From: Artemia franciscana
Lineage: Eukaryota; Arthropoda; Branchiopoda; Anostraca; Artemiidae
Assembly (NCBI RefSeq): GCF_032884065.1
Contig: NC_088873.1
Span: forward strand, 25,099,558-25,163,557
Length of the DNA stretch: 64,000 bases
Reading direction: 5' to 3'
Numbering within the stretch: position 1 is the stretch's first letter; the number at the start of each line of letters is the position of its first letter. Positions 9,887 through 21,499 of the stretch are shown piece by piece. The notes below the pieces were generated by a model that searched no databases, was not told where the DNA came from, and saw only the letters and a list, made by a program, of their open reading frames with translations. A program made the translations under genes and the position numbers.

Positions 9887-11320
9887 CGCAGATCATAACA
9901 TATTTCACCCTGAGGGCTGGGGGGTCATCTTGAAAGGCATAATTTTCGGTGCTTACAATTACGTTGAACAAAATGGCTATCTCAAAATTTTGATTGGATG
10001 GGCTGAGGGAAATGCTGAGTGAGGAAGGGGGTTTAGTTATCCTCTAACCAATTTCGACTATTAAAAACGGCACTGGCTCTTTCAATTTTCAAATGAAATT
10101 ACTGTTTCGAAGATTCTACGGCCATCTCAAAATTTCTATTAGATATATTTCGGGCAAAAATGAGGTTGTAGGGATATCCACCCTCCAATCACTCTGAGCC
10201 TTAAAAAGGGCATTAGAACTCTTGAAGGCGAATCCAATGTTTCCATCCTCAAAGACATAATTTCCAGATCTTTCAATTGCGTTGGACAAAATAGCTATCT
10301 CAAAATTTTCATTGGATTTGATTGGGGAAATGGTGGGCATGGGAGGGGGCTAGTTTTCCTCCAATCATTTGTGGCTATTAAAAAGGGCACTGGCCCCTAT
10401 AATTTCCAATCGAATAAACTGTTTTTGAAGTTTCTACGACAACAAATGGCCATCTCAAAATTGAAATCAGAAGCGTTTCGGGAAAATACGAGATATGGGA
10501 GGGGGGTATCCACCCTCCGATCACTCTGAATGTTAAAAAGAGAACTAGTACTTCTGATTACCAATCCAATTTGCCTCTTCCAAAGGTTATACGATCATCC
10601 TTTCTAAATATACCTTATTTGTCCCCAGGGCATAATTTACAACCCTTGTCCTGAGGGATATGGGGGTTTGTCATCCCCAAAAACAATATATCCAGACTTT
10701 TCAATTTCGTAGAACAAAAACCTATCTCAAAACTTTTTTTTAGATGTGTTTGGAGAAATAGTGGGCGTGGGAGAGGGTTAGTTGCCCTCCAATCACATTC
10801 AACTATTAAAACAGGCACTGTCTCTTTGAATTTTTCATCCAGTGAGCTGTTTTCGAAGTTTTTTTGACAATAAATGTCCATCTCAAATTTTCTATCAGAT
10901 GTATTTGGCAAAAATACGAGATTTGGGGTGGGGGTATCCACCCTCTGATCACTTTGAGTCTTAAAAAGGGCATTAGAACCTCTGATTACCAATTCAGTGA
11001 GCCCCCTCCGAAATTTATACGATCACCCTTTCTATATACCTCATATGCCCCCAGGGCATATCTTGCAACTTGAGAGCTTGGGGGGGGGGGGGTTGTCATC
11101 CTCAAAGACATAATTTCCAGACCTTTCAATTATCTTGAAGAAAACGGCTATCTAAAAATTTTGCTTGGATGGGTTAGCGGAAATGGTGGGCTTCAGATGG
11201 GTTAGTTGCCCTCAACTAACTCAACAATCATCAACTAACCTCAAATCAACAATCATTTTCGACAATGAAAAAGGGCACTAGCCCTTTCAGTTTCCAATTG
11301 AATGAGCCTTTTTCGACAAC
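9520..11320. repeat. A-family tandem modules
   Basis: Repeated modules read 'AAATGGCTATCTCAAAATTT', then GGGGGCTAGTTGCCCTCCAATCAC, AAAAAGGGCACTAG, CCAATCGAATGAGCC and TTTCTACGACAACAAATGG, followed by 'GGAGGGGGTATCCACCCTCC' and CCCCAGGGCATAACTTACAACCC. Modules are ~250-290 bp and diverged. Short ORFs arise from the motif and are not genes. Confidence 0.8.
9852..9884. repeat. (TA)n microsatellite
   Basis: Pure AT dinucleotide run followed by TACCCGCAG. The same TACCCGCAG follows the long TA run at 13582, the equivalent site in the second duplicate. Confidence 0.95.
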
Positions 11321-12504
11321 AAAAGTACGCCAGACTCTTTGAAAAAAACGCCAAAAAACTTAAGAGCCTTTCACAATACAAAATACGCCAGAACCTTTGA
11401 AAAACACGCCAAAAAACGTCAGAGCCTTCCAGAACTGCCAACACGATTAGTTCCTGAAGTGTTGAATTTTTCGTTGTCAACATCAATATCTGGTGACTGT
11501 TGGCAAGTATTTTAATGCCCTCCGTGGGTATGAGTGGTGACATCTCTTTTTTGAGAATATGCCCTCCCCCTCCCCCCAATATTTGTTTTTGTTTTAAAGT
11601 TAACCTAATATTGGATGGTTTTAATTCAACCATCAAAAGTTTAAACCTGTTTTAATTCCAAGAATGTGCTGGACTGTTAGCTGTCAGAGTTCAAAATTTT
11701 CACCCCTCTTATAGAATAGATTGATAAGAGCTAAGCACACAAAAGTAAATTCAAAAATGGGATTAGTTTAAAATTAGTTGTCGAATAGTGAACCCGGATT
11801 TAATTTGTATAATGCAAATATAGATTAATTAAAGGATAAATTAATAGGTAAGGCATATATAATTCGAAACTACGTGCATTAGAACCATTATCTTGAGATT
11901 GCATGTTGTTCATTCTTGAATTTTCTTTCAAAACTGATAGTAATACCCTATTATCCAGCTGTCTTTATAGGAAAAAATCGTGTCAACTAGAAAAATATTT
12001 TTCAAGTTTCTCTGAGCTGGTTTTTCTTAAGGAGTACATGCTTTAATTTTGTACTAATATGGTTATGCTAACGAGACTCATCTGGGAGTATTGCATGCCT
12101 ATGACCACATATGGATGTAAACTCTGGACACAGAGACCCGCCACTACTAATATCATTCCCAAAAGACTCTATGCTCTTTGACAACCTCGACACATTTACA
12201 CTCTTATTTTACTTACATTGTAAGAGCAGACGTAGTGATAGTAGTTTCCCAGAAAGTTTCAACTTAATATCCCTAGTCATTCTCGATATGCTTCTGAGGT
12301 GTCAAAATTTTGACTAGATGCATTTTGAAAAATGAATGGGCTTGAGAGAAGGGCTGCTTGCCCTCCAATCTTTTGTTGCCTTTAAAAAGGGCACTAGACA
12401 CTCACGCTGTAAATGGAGTTAAAGGGTGAGGACTTCCCCCTTCATATATTTAGTAAAAACATTTTTAACAAGTAAAAACAAAGTTTAAACATTTTAGATG
12501 TAAT

Positions 12505-12800
12505 TTGTTTTCAATAAAGTGCAAATTATGTTCTGGTCTTGAGAAGGCATGGGGGTTGTCAGCCTTACCTATGTTAATTTTTGCTCGTTTTAGATTTGAC
12601 TCGGTTATTTGTTGTATGATGTAAATAAACAAATACATTTAAAATGTTTTAACTTTTTTAATTTTAATAGATCAAAAATTGTTAAAATTTTGAGGAATAT
12701 ATATCAGTATTTGTATACTAAACTGACAATCCATGGCCTTTTTTTCAGTAGAGTTTAAATTATGTTCTGGTTTTGATAAGGCGTGAGGGTCAAGGACATA
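12505..12800 (+). repeat. D-family dispersed repeat (in duplicate copy 2)
   Basis: Counterpart of 9219-9510 with the same head (CAATAAAGTGCAAATTATG) and the same AAACTGACAATCCA block. Its second half leads into an A-family module. Confidence 0.7.
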
Positions 12801-13029
12801 ATTTCCAGGCCTTCAACCACACTGAACAAAATGGCTATCTCAAAATTTGTTAGATGCGTTTTGGGAATTAACTGGTGTGTGGAGTTGGGGGAGGGGCTAG
12901 TTGCACTCCAATCACTTTCGACAAATAAAGAGGGACTAGCCATTTGAATTTCTAATCGAATGAGCCTTTTTTGAAGTGTCTACGATAACAAATGACCATC
13001 TAAAAATTTCTATCCGATACACGACGGGA

Positions 13030-13425
13030 TACAACAACAAAAGAGAGAATAATTGGGACTTTTTTCCCAAGACAGAGAGTCGAGTGTATTCTCCTGATGA
13101 GCCCTTATGTTGGGTGTTGCCTCTGAATTATTTGTCTATATTATTTTTTCTATTGTTTGGTAAATGACGACTTATACTTATTGACGACATGACTGCCTGT
13201 CCATGGATTATTCTTTATGGTTGATTGTGTGTGGCTATGCTGTTTGACCTATGTGATTGTATGGATGAGTAGGGTTAAGGCCTCATTCAAGTGCTGGTCT
13301 ATATTAATCACTAATTTAGGAAAACAGTCTTCCAAGATTTTTCTTGGAAAATCTTCTCTCTGTCTCTCTTTTTTTTTTTTTTTCTTTTTTTTTGTGCTGT
13401 TGCATTGGTGATTTCTCTTTTCATG
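13030..13425 (+). mobile_element. dispersed repeat with a TA-microsatellite tail (longer copy)
   Basis: Sequence from TACAACAACAAAAGAGAG to TGCATTGGTGATTTCTC has no match in duplicate copy 1, so it arrived or was exchanged in after duplication. Its 3' part from TGGATTATTCTTTATGGTTG (13203) is repeated at 15336-15562, and both copies are followed by TA runs. A poly-pyrimidine stretch precedes the tail. It could be a SINE-like or Penelope-like remnant ending in microsatellite DNA. The class is not determined. Confidence 0.6.
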
Positions 13426-13584
<159 letters not shown>

Positions 13585-14503
13585 CGCAGTAAGTTATCCT
13601 CTAACCAATTTTGACTGTTAAAAACGGCACTGGCTCTTTCAATTTTCAAATGAAATTACTGTTTCGAAGATTCTACTGCCATCTCAAAATTTTTATTAGA
13701 TATATTTCGGGCAAAAATGAGGTTGTAGGGATATCCACCCTCCAGTCACTCTGAGTCTTAAAAAGGGCATTAGAACTCCTGGAGACGAATCCATTGAGCC
13801 CCCTCCGAAGTTCATACAATCACCCTTTCTATGTATACCTTGTATGTCCCCAGGGCATGACTTACAACCCTGAGGGTTGTGGGAGGTTTCCATCCTCAAA
13901 TACATAATTTCCAGATCTTTCAATTGCGTTGGACAAAATAGCTATCTCAAAATTTTTATTGGATTTGTTTGTGGAAATAGTGGGCATAGGAAGGGGGTTA
14001 GTTTTCCTCCAATCATTTTTGGCTATTAAAAAGGGCACTGGTCCCTATAATTTCCAATCGAATAAGCTGTTTTTGAAGTTTCTACGACAACAAATGGCCA
14101 TCTCAAAATTGAAATCAGAAGCGTTTCGCGAAAATTCGAGATATGGGAGGGGGTATCCACCCTCCGATCACTCTGAATGTTAAAAAGAGAACTAGTACTT
14201 CTGATTACCAATCCAATTTGCCTCTTCCAAAGGTTATACGATCATCCTTTCTATATATACCTTATTTGTCGCCAGGGCATAATTTACAACCCTTGCCCTG
14301 AGGGATATGGGGGTTTGTCATCCTCAAAAACATTATATCCAGACTTTTCAATTTCGTAGAACAAAAACCAATCTCAAAACTTTTTTAGACGTGTTTGGAG
14401 AAATAGTGGGCGTGGGAGAGGGTTAGTTGCCCTCCAATCACTTTCAACTATTAAAACAGGCACTGTCTCTTTGAATTTTTCATCCAGTGAGCTGTTTTCG
14501 AAG

Positions 14504-14643
14504 TTTTTTTGACAATAAATGTCCATCTCAAATTTTCTATCAGATGTATTTGGCAAAAATACGAGATTTGGGGTTTTTTTGACAATAAATGTCCATCTCA
14601 AATTTTCGATCTGATGTATTTGGCAAAAATACGAGATTTGGGG
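14504..14643. repeat. 70 bp tandem duplication, two copies
   Basis: GACAATAAATGTCCATCTCA begins at 14511 and again at 14581. The two 70 bp units differ at two or three bases. Duplicate copy 1 has only one unit at the matching place (about 10868), so this arose after the segmental duplication. Confidence 0.9.
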
Positions 14644-14645
14644 TG

Positions 14646-15259
14646 GGGTTTCCAATTAAATGAGCCTTTTTCGAAGTTTCTACGACAAAAAATGATCATC
14701 TCAAAATTTCTATCAGATACATGTCGGGAAAATACGAGTAGGAGGGTATACACCCTCCCATCACTCTGAATCTCAGAAATGGCACTAAAACCTCTGAGTA
14801 GCAATCTAATGAGCAAGTTTATACGATCAAACTTTCTATATAAACTTTATGTACCCCTAGGGTATAACTTATAGCCCTTTCACTGAGGGCTGTAGGAGGG
14901 TTGTCATCCTTGAATGCATAATTTCCGGACCATTCAACTACGTTAAACAAAATGAATGTCTCAAAATTTTGATTGGATGTGTTTGGGGAAATGCTGGATG
15001 TGAAAGGAGGGTTACTTGCCCTTCAATTACTTTCGACTATTAAAAAGGGCAGTAGTCCTTTCAATTTCCAGTCAAATGATTTCTTTTCGAATTTTCTACG
15101 ATAACAAATGGCTATATCAAAATTTCTATCAAATGTATTTCAGAAAAATACGAGGCTTGGGGGATATCTGCCCTCTGATCCCTCTGAATCTCAAAAATCT
15201 CAAAAAGGGCACTAGGACTTCTGATTACCAATCCCCTTCGGAAATTTTACGATCAACCT

Positions 15260-15262
<3 letters not shown>
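14646..15262. repeat. A-family modules
   Basis: Two further modules carry CCAATTAAATGAGCCTTTTT, TACACCCTCCCATCACTCTG, CCCTAGGGTATAACTTATAG and the core AAAATGAATGTCTCAAAATTTT. No coding content. Confidence 0.75.

Positions 15263-15335
<73 letters not shown>
15263..15335. repeat. (TA)n microsatellite
   Basis: Pure TA run of about 73 bp, directly joined to the TGGATTATTC repeat that follows. Confidence 0.95.
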
Positions 15336-16340
<1,005 letters not shown>

Positions 16341-16537
16341 TTCGATACAATGTGCCCTGGTCTAAAAGGAAAAAAAATACATTGTGCACACATCGCTCTT
16401 TACTTAGGCAGCGCAATAGCGCTGATGAATTCTGCTGAACGTCAAAAATCGTCTGTTTTCCACTAAAGCTTAGAACTGACCATTTTTAATTTGTTTATTT
16501 GCTTTTTAATTCTCCATCTTAGTTTTTCTTTTTGTAG

Positions 16538-16669
16538 GGGACTAGGATCCTAATTCTGAATGAAAATGGGAAGCTTCTTTTGACAGCTGCTGGAATGGAT
16601 CCTGCAATTCCTGTAACCTGGGAAGACTTACGAAAAGTAAAAGCAGACGTACGAAAAAGAATTAATGAG
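16538..16669 (+). CDS. POLG: DNA polymerase gamma catalytic subunit, exon a (first in window)
   Basis: POLG is the mitochondrial family A DNA polymerase that copies mtDNA. This internal exon has 44 codons. It opens after TTTTTGTAG and ends before GTACTAA. The peptide includes LNENGKLLL and TWEDLRKVKADVRKR, which I align by eye with vertebrate POLG (SDEGEWL, then SLQDLRKVQRETARKS). This is the stretch just before the conserved AWxGGTESxMFNKLE segment, found here in the next exon. Both ends are in phase 0. No AG/GT alternative fits better. Earlier exons, including the FNYGRIYGAG region, are not in the window. Confidence 0.85.
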
Positions 16670-17980
16670 GTACTAAATATTTTTACAATTTAATTATATT
16701 TTGCTACAATAGAAAGTTTTCAAGTAAAAAAAAAAGTTTGTCGGGTCTATATATTTTAATGTTATGGGCTCGAAGTTGTAAATATAAACGAAAGAAAATT
16801 CAAATAGTCAGTGTCGTCAGTTAATGTGTTTTGACAAAAGGATAATTTTATTGTTTCGTAAATTAAATATATTTTAATTTTGCAGACTATGCACCCTTTT
16901 TATCTATGCTTAAAATAAAATCAAAATCTGTCTTCGTTACTGTCTACTAAAAGTTTTAATCTGTTTGTGTATTTTCTTTTGCTGTTAAGAGTGTACTCTA
17001 TATTAATGTTTTCATAATTGTGAGAAAAATGAATGAAATGATTGTGTATTTGTCAACCAACAATGAGCTACCCTTGCACTTTTAACGAAAACCAGAAAAG
17101 GACATATTCAAATGCTTTTATATTTTTGTAATGAAGACTGATTTTTATTCATGTGCCTTTAAATTCTTTATGAGCGTTTATTCATCAACTTGGTTGCTTT
17201 TATGCTGAAAATGGAAAATGCGTAAGATTATTTGGACACTTTACGACCGGTTCTCCCAAACCCAAAATTTGAAGTCTGCTTACCCCTCTCACCCCTGCTG
17301 ACTAGCCTAAGCTTGACTCTTGAGAAATAAAGGCAACATTCAAAATTATCATAATTTGATCTTGGGTGGCATTCCTCAACCCCTCAATTTTCAAACCAGC
17401 TTTCTTTATCTCCCTTAAATCCATTTTACATATCTAGACTACCTATATATCAGACTACTGTAAGAAGAAGGATAACAGCTAGATTCATCGAAACTTGTCT
17501 TGCTAAATGTATTTTAAAATGAAAAGTCAATTATATTGCATGACAAGAAAGAAAGGGACAAAAAAGTCCCTTTCTCTATGACAAAAAAGGGAAAAACTAT
17601 TTTCTGTCCTGTTTCATATAAAGGTGCAATTTAAGTAGGTAATCTCTTTCTTGGCGTGCCTTGGAGTCACCGTACGTGTCGTAGGAGTTTCAGTGTCTGC
17701 TAGGTGCTAATTTAACAGACTTGTGTACAATAATCAATTTATGTTGTGTGAGTTGGTTTTTCTCAGAAAGATTCATTACAGTCTATATATTTAAATACGC
17801 TTAATTTTTTTTGTGTCAATTCAAAATCTAATTTTTCGTTCTCTTGGAATCGTTGTCGCTATTAGATCTAATTTATTTTTCATAGTAAGACAAGAAATAA
17901 CAGAACCATAAGAAAATTATTTGAGAGACCCTACTAAGTAAAACTTGGTTAAATTCGGCTTAAAATTACCCTAACTTCCA
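16670..17980. other. POLG intron sequence, unassigned
   Basis: AT-rich first part of the intron between exons a and b, with no recognised repeat family or ORF. A small direct repeat of AAAAGTCCCTTTCTCTATGA type lies near 17540-17590. Confidence 0.5.
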
Positions 17981-17988
17981 TAAAATTC

Positions 17989-19122
17989 AAAGTGTATCTT
18001 GTTATTTATTCTTATACATAGGGAGGTTAATTCAAACTTCAAAGTGTATCTTGTTATTTATTCTTATACATAACGAGCTTAATTCAAGCTTCAAAGTGTA
18101 TCTTGTTATTTATTCTTATACATAACGATCTTAATTCAAACTTTAAAGTGTATCTTGTTATTTATTCTTATACATAACGAGCTTAATTCAAACTACAAAG
18201 TGTACCTTGTTATTTATTCTTATACATAACGAGCTTAGTTCAAGCTTCAAAGTGTATCTTGTTATTTATTCTTATACATAACGAGCTTAATTCAAGCTTC
18301 AAAGTGTATCTTGTTATTTATTCTTATACATAACGATCTTAATTCAAACTTTAAAGTGTATCTTGTTATTTATTCTTATACATAACGAGCTTAATTCAAA
18401 CTACAAAGTGTACCTTGTTATTTATTCTTATACATAACGAGCTTAATTCAAACTTCAAAGTGTATCTTGTTATTTATTCTTATACATAACGAGCTTAATT
18501 CAAGCTTCAAAGTGTATCTTGTTATTTATTCTTATACATAACGATCTTAATTCAAACTTTAAAGTGTATCTTGTTATTTATTCTTATACATAACGAGCTT
18601 AATTCAAACTACAAAGTGTACCTTGTTATTTATTCTTATACATAACGAGCTTAATTCAAACTTCAAAGTGTATCTTGTTATTTATTCTTATACATAACGA
18701 GCTTAATTCAAGCTTCAAAGTGTATCTTGTTATTTATTCTTATACATAACGATCTTAATTCAAACTTTAAAGTGTATCTTGTTATTTATTCTTATACATA
18801 ACGAGCTTAATTCAAACTACATAGTGTACCTTGTTATTTATTCTTATACATAACGAGCTTAGTTCAAGCTTCAAAGTGTATCTTGTTATTTATTCTTATA
18901 CATAACGATCTTAATTCAAACTTTAAAGTGTATCTTGTTATTTATTCTTATACATAACGTTCTTAATTCAAGCTTCAAAATGTATCTTGTTATTTATTCT
19001 TATACATAACAAGCTTAATCCAAACTTCAAAGTGTATCTTGTTATTTATTCTTAAACATAACGAGCTTAATTGAACCTTCAAAGTGTATCTTGTTATTCA
19101 TTCTTATTCATAACGAGCTTGG
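17989..19122. repeat. 52 bp minisatellite, ~22 units, with a 208 bp higher-order period
   Basis: The unit 'AAAGTGTATCTTGTTATTTA' plus TTCTTATACATAACGAGCTT and AATTCAARCTTC recurs every 52 bp (17989, 18041, 18093, 18145 and so on). Unit variants come in a fixed order: CGATCTT with CAAACTTT, then CGAGCTT with CAAACTAC, then GTACC, then CAAGCTTC. The CGATCTT variant sits at 18093, 18301, 18509 and 18717, exactly 208 bp apart. Outer units are more diverged. It lies inside the POLG intron between exons a and b. Confidence 0.97.
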
Positions 19123-19513
19123 ATAAATTCCTCTTTCCTCATACGCTAATTCTACTTCGTCTATTCCAACTGTAGGAAAGGACTTTTTCGCCATTGCATA
19201 ACCAAGAACTTAATATGTATGGGGTTTTTCATGTTTGCGAGTGAAAGGATGAAACTGTGCACCCTCTTAGTACCCCTTGTCGTCTATTCTTACTCCTAAT
19301 ACATAAATCTGTTAGATTTAAATAGCTGCCTGCACTCGTAAAGAAAACAAACTGAATATTTGTTAGTATAAACGATATAGGGCTTGACAAACGACCAGGC
19401 TCCTATGTAAACTTAACTAAATACCTCTCTAGGTGGCTCTACGAAAATATTGTTTGGATCCTCCTCTCTTCCCCTCTGGCCTTCTGCAATACCTATCACT
19501 ATGAAATTCTAGA
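19123..19513. other. POLG intron sequence, unassigned
   Basis: Mixed-composition sequence between the minisatellite and the MITE. No gene or repeat was recognised. Confidence 0.4.
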
Positions 19514-19843
19514 TATAGTAGCCTTTATTATCCGCAGAATTGGGGTATGTGAGTGCCGTGGATAATCGAATTTAGCGGACGATCCAGATATTGGGAAAAA
19601 AAAAGGTTGTAGGGACACAGAAAAACAAAGTTACGCTTATCAAACGTGTATTTAAAACAAAACAACGGGAACAGGTAATAATGGAATCACATTATAGTAA
19701 TCAATTGAAAAAACCGGAACAAATCATAGTATTATCAGATATTTTTTTACGATTTTTGTATTATAACTTTTTTTAAATTTACATTGCCGCTGTTAATCTA
19801 CATTACGGATAATTGAACCGCGGATAATCGGAAGCTGACTGTA
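19514..19843. mobile_element. pogo/Tigger-like MITE (about 330 bp)
   Basis: The right end, read inward, is TACAGTCAGCTTCCGATTAT followed by CCGCGG, which resembles Tigger/pogo termini with a TA target. The left end TATAGTAGCCTTTATTATCC is a degraded match. Inside both ends, GGATAATCGAAT and CGGATAATTGAACC are sub-terminal repeats. No transposase was recognised in the short interior. The class comes from remembered terminal sequences of the Tc1/mariner pogo group. Confidence 0.55.
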
Positions 19844-20383
19844 TTTGGAACTTACTTTGTTTAATGTCAAAAATGATTTTCTGAATGACAGAGAAATTGG
19901 CTCACAAATCCACTCTTAACAGTGATTGCATTGGCTAGATCTGACGCCAGTACCTGGCTATCTAATTCAGTATAAACAGCTTGCTCATTCTGGTGCCATT
20001 TTAAGTAAATGTTTAATTATCATAACGATATATTTTGGATTCTTCACGAAGGTTATTCGTGAGCTGAGATGTTCTTTCGTGAGCAGTTTCTTGCGTAGTA
20101 GTTTTAGTAAGTAAGCGCTGGTATCCTGTACACATGTTTGAAGGACCATGCTGTTTGTCCCTTTGAATTAGCAATCGGCATCCTCGATTTTAGATGCCTT
20201 CAAATTTTTTAATGTCAAAATTAGTAAGGGGCTGCTCTGACTTTAGATCCAAAGAGGACCAACCGGAGTGCCGAAGAACCGACTCTAGTTCTAGCGTATG
20301 GGTTAGACTTAGACTTTGTTTGATGTCAAAATAACTGCATTATTTGGGTTTAATCGTCAATTTATGTACTTTAATCTTTTTAG

Positions 20384-20581
20384 GGCTCACTGCCTATAGA
20401 GAATATCGACTTATTATCTTGCAAGATAAAAGATATGGTTGAGAAGAGAGCTTGGCATGGAGGAACTGAGTCCCATATGTTTAATAAACTGGAAGAAATT
20501 GTTGGAGAACCAGAACCGAAAACACCAGTGCTAGGCTGTCGCATAACCCGAGCTTTGGACCCATGTAACGTTGGAGAAAGT
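20384..20581 (+). CDS. POLG: DNA polymerase gamma catalytic subunit, exon b
   Basis: Exon of 66 codons, phase 0 at both ends, between CTTTTTAG and GTAAGG. The peptide begins [11 protein letters not shown], a weakly conserved linker. It then has [20 protein letters not shown] and [18 protein letters not shown], matching the vertebrate POLG stretch AWKGGTESEMFNKLE and RTPVLGCCISRALEP by eye. In the protein this leads directly into [17 protein letters not shown] of the next exon, 10.6 kb downstream. No stop or frameshift. Confident identification. Confidence 0.95.
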
Positions 20582-20875
20582 GTAAGGCTCGAATTGTGTT
20601 GGGCTAGCAATACTTTGGTTTTGTCGTGTTTTTTTTCCCTAGCACCCCGATTTCAGCTTAATTCTAGAAAGTGTTAAGGGTCTAACCTCTGCGGTTTTAA
20701 GGGAAAGTGTGGACCTTAGGCCATATTGATGAATATGACTTTGTATTTTGGAAAGCTTCGTATAACTGTTGCCTGGGGCCAAAAAGGATGGTTTTTGCTT
20801 GTGTTTCTACCCATTTCTGTTCGTGATTTCAGCTGAGTTAATCATTCGGTTTTTCGCACTTGGATTGCGGTAGAG

Positions 20876-21495
20876 AAATGGCATCAGATGTGCCTCTTAA
20901 ACTTTAAAAGTTTTCTCATTGCTGAAGAAATTAGAGTTTATCCTTTGCTTCTTTCTAAGTAATGACATTAGAAACTTGGCCTACAGCAAAAAAAGTCAAC
21001 TTTTGAACTAAGACAGATAGATTTTTTTCGACGGCAGTCGATAGCTCTTGATGAGCTGATCAAAGTATATGTCATCCATTTTTTGGTACAAAAATTCCTT
21101 CATGAGATATACCAGTTTGAAAGTTTGAAGGGGTTGACAACTTCAATAGTAAAGTACACACTAAAACCATAAATAGGCCGATACAGAAATGCTACCAGAT
21201 GTGCCTCTTAAACTTTAAAAGTTCTCTCATTACTAAAGAAATTAGAGGTTATCCTTTGCTCCTTTCTAAATGATGACGTTAGAAACTTGGCGTATGGCAA
21301 AAAAGTAAACTTTGGAACTAAGACAGATAGATTTTTTTCGACGGCAGTAGATAGCTCTTGATGAGCTGATCAAATTATATATTATTCATTCTATGGTAGA
21401 AAAATTCCTTCATGAGATATACGAGTTTGAAAGTTTAAAGGAGTTGACAACTTCAGTAGTAAGGTACAAACTGAAACCAAAACTAGGTCGATACC
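20876..21495. repeat. ~311 bp tandem duplication, two copies
   Basis: CAGATGTGCCTCTTAAACTT begins near 20886 and near 21196. Later shared blocks include ACTAAGACAGATAGATTTTT, CGACGGCAGT and GATAGCTCTTGATGAGCTGA. The copies differ at perhaps one base in ten. It lies in the POLG intron between exons b and c, with no coding content. Confidence 0.9.
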
Positions 21496-21499
21496 AATT

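Larger units (their letters stand above)
8081..10930. repeat. segmental tandem duplication, copy 1
   Basis: Starting at ACGCCAGACTCTTTG, this segment matches 11327-14645 in the same order with few substitutions. A 69-codon stretch at 8815-9024 and its partner at 12111-12317 differ only slightly. Contents are a short unique part, a D-family head (about 9219-9510), and several A-family modules. A TA microsatellite is at 9852-9884. No real gene was recognised. The paired short ORFs are open in both copies, but that follows from recent duplication and does not show coding function. Confidence 0.9.

Noticed and set aside
10615..10992. 125-codon minus-strand ORF with a partner at 14374-14655.
   Set aside because: It is read from A-family repeat modules, and its peptide repeats with module period; no protein family fits.
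17989..19122. Regularly spaced repeats that could suggest a CRISPR-like array.
   Set aside because: Units are contiguous 52 bp tandem copies without unique spacers, in a eukaryotic intron.
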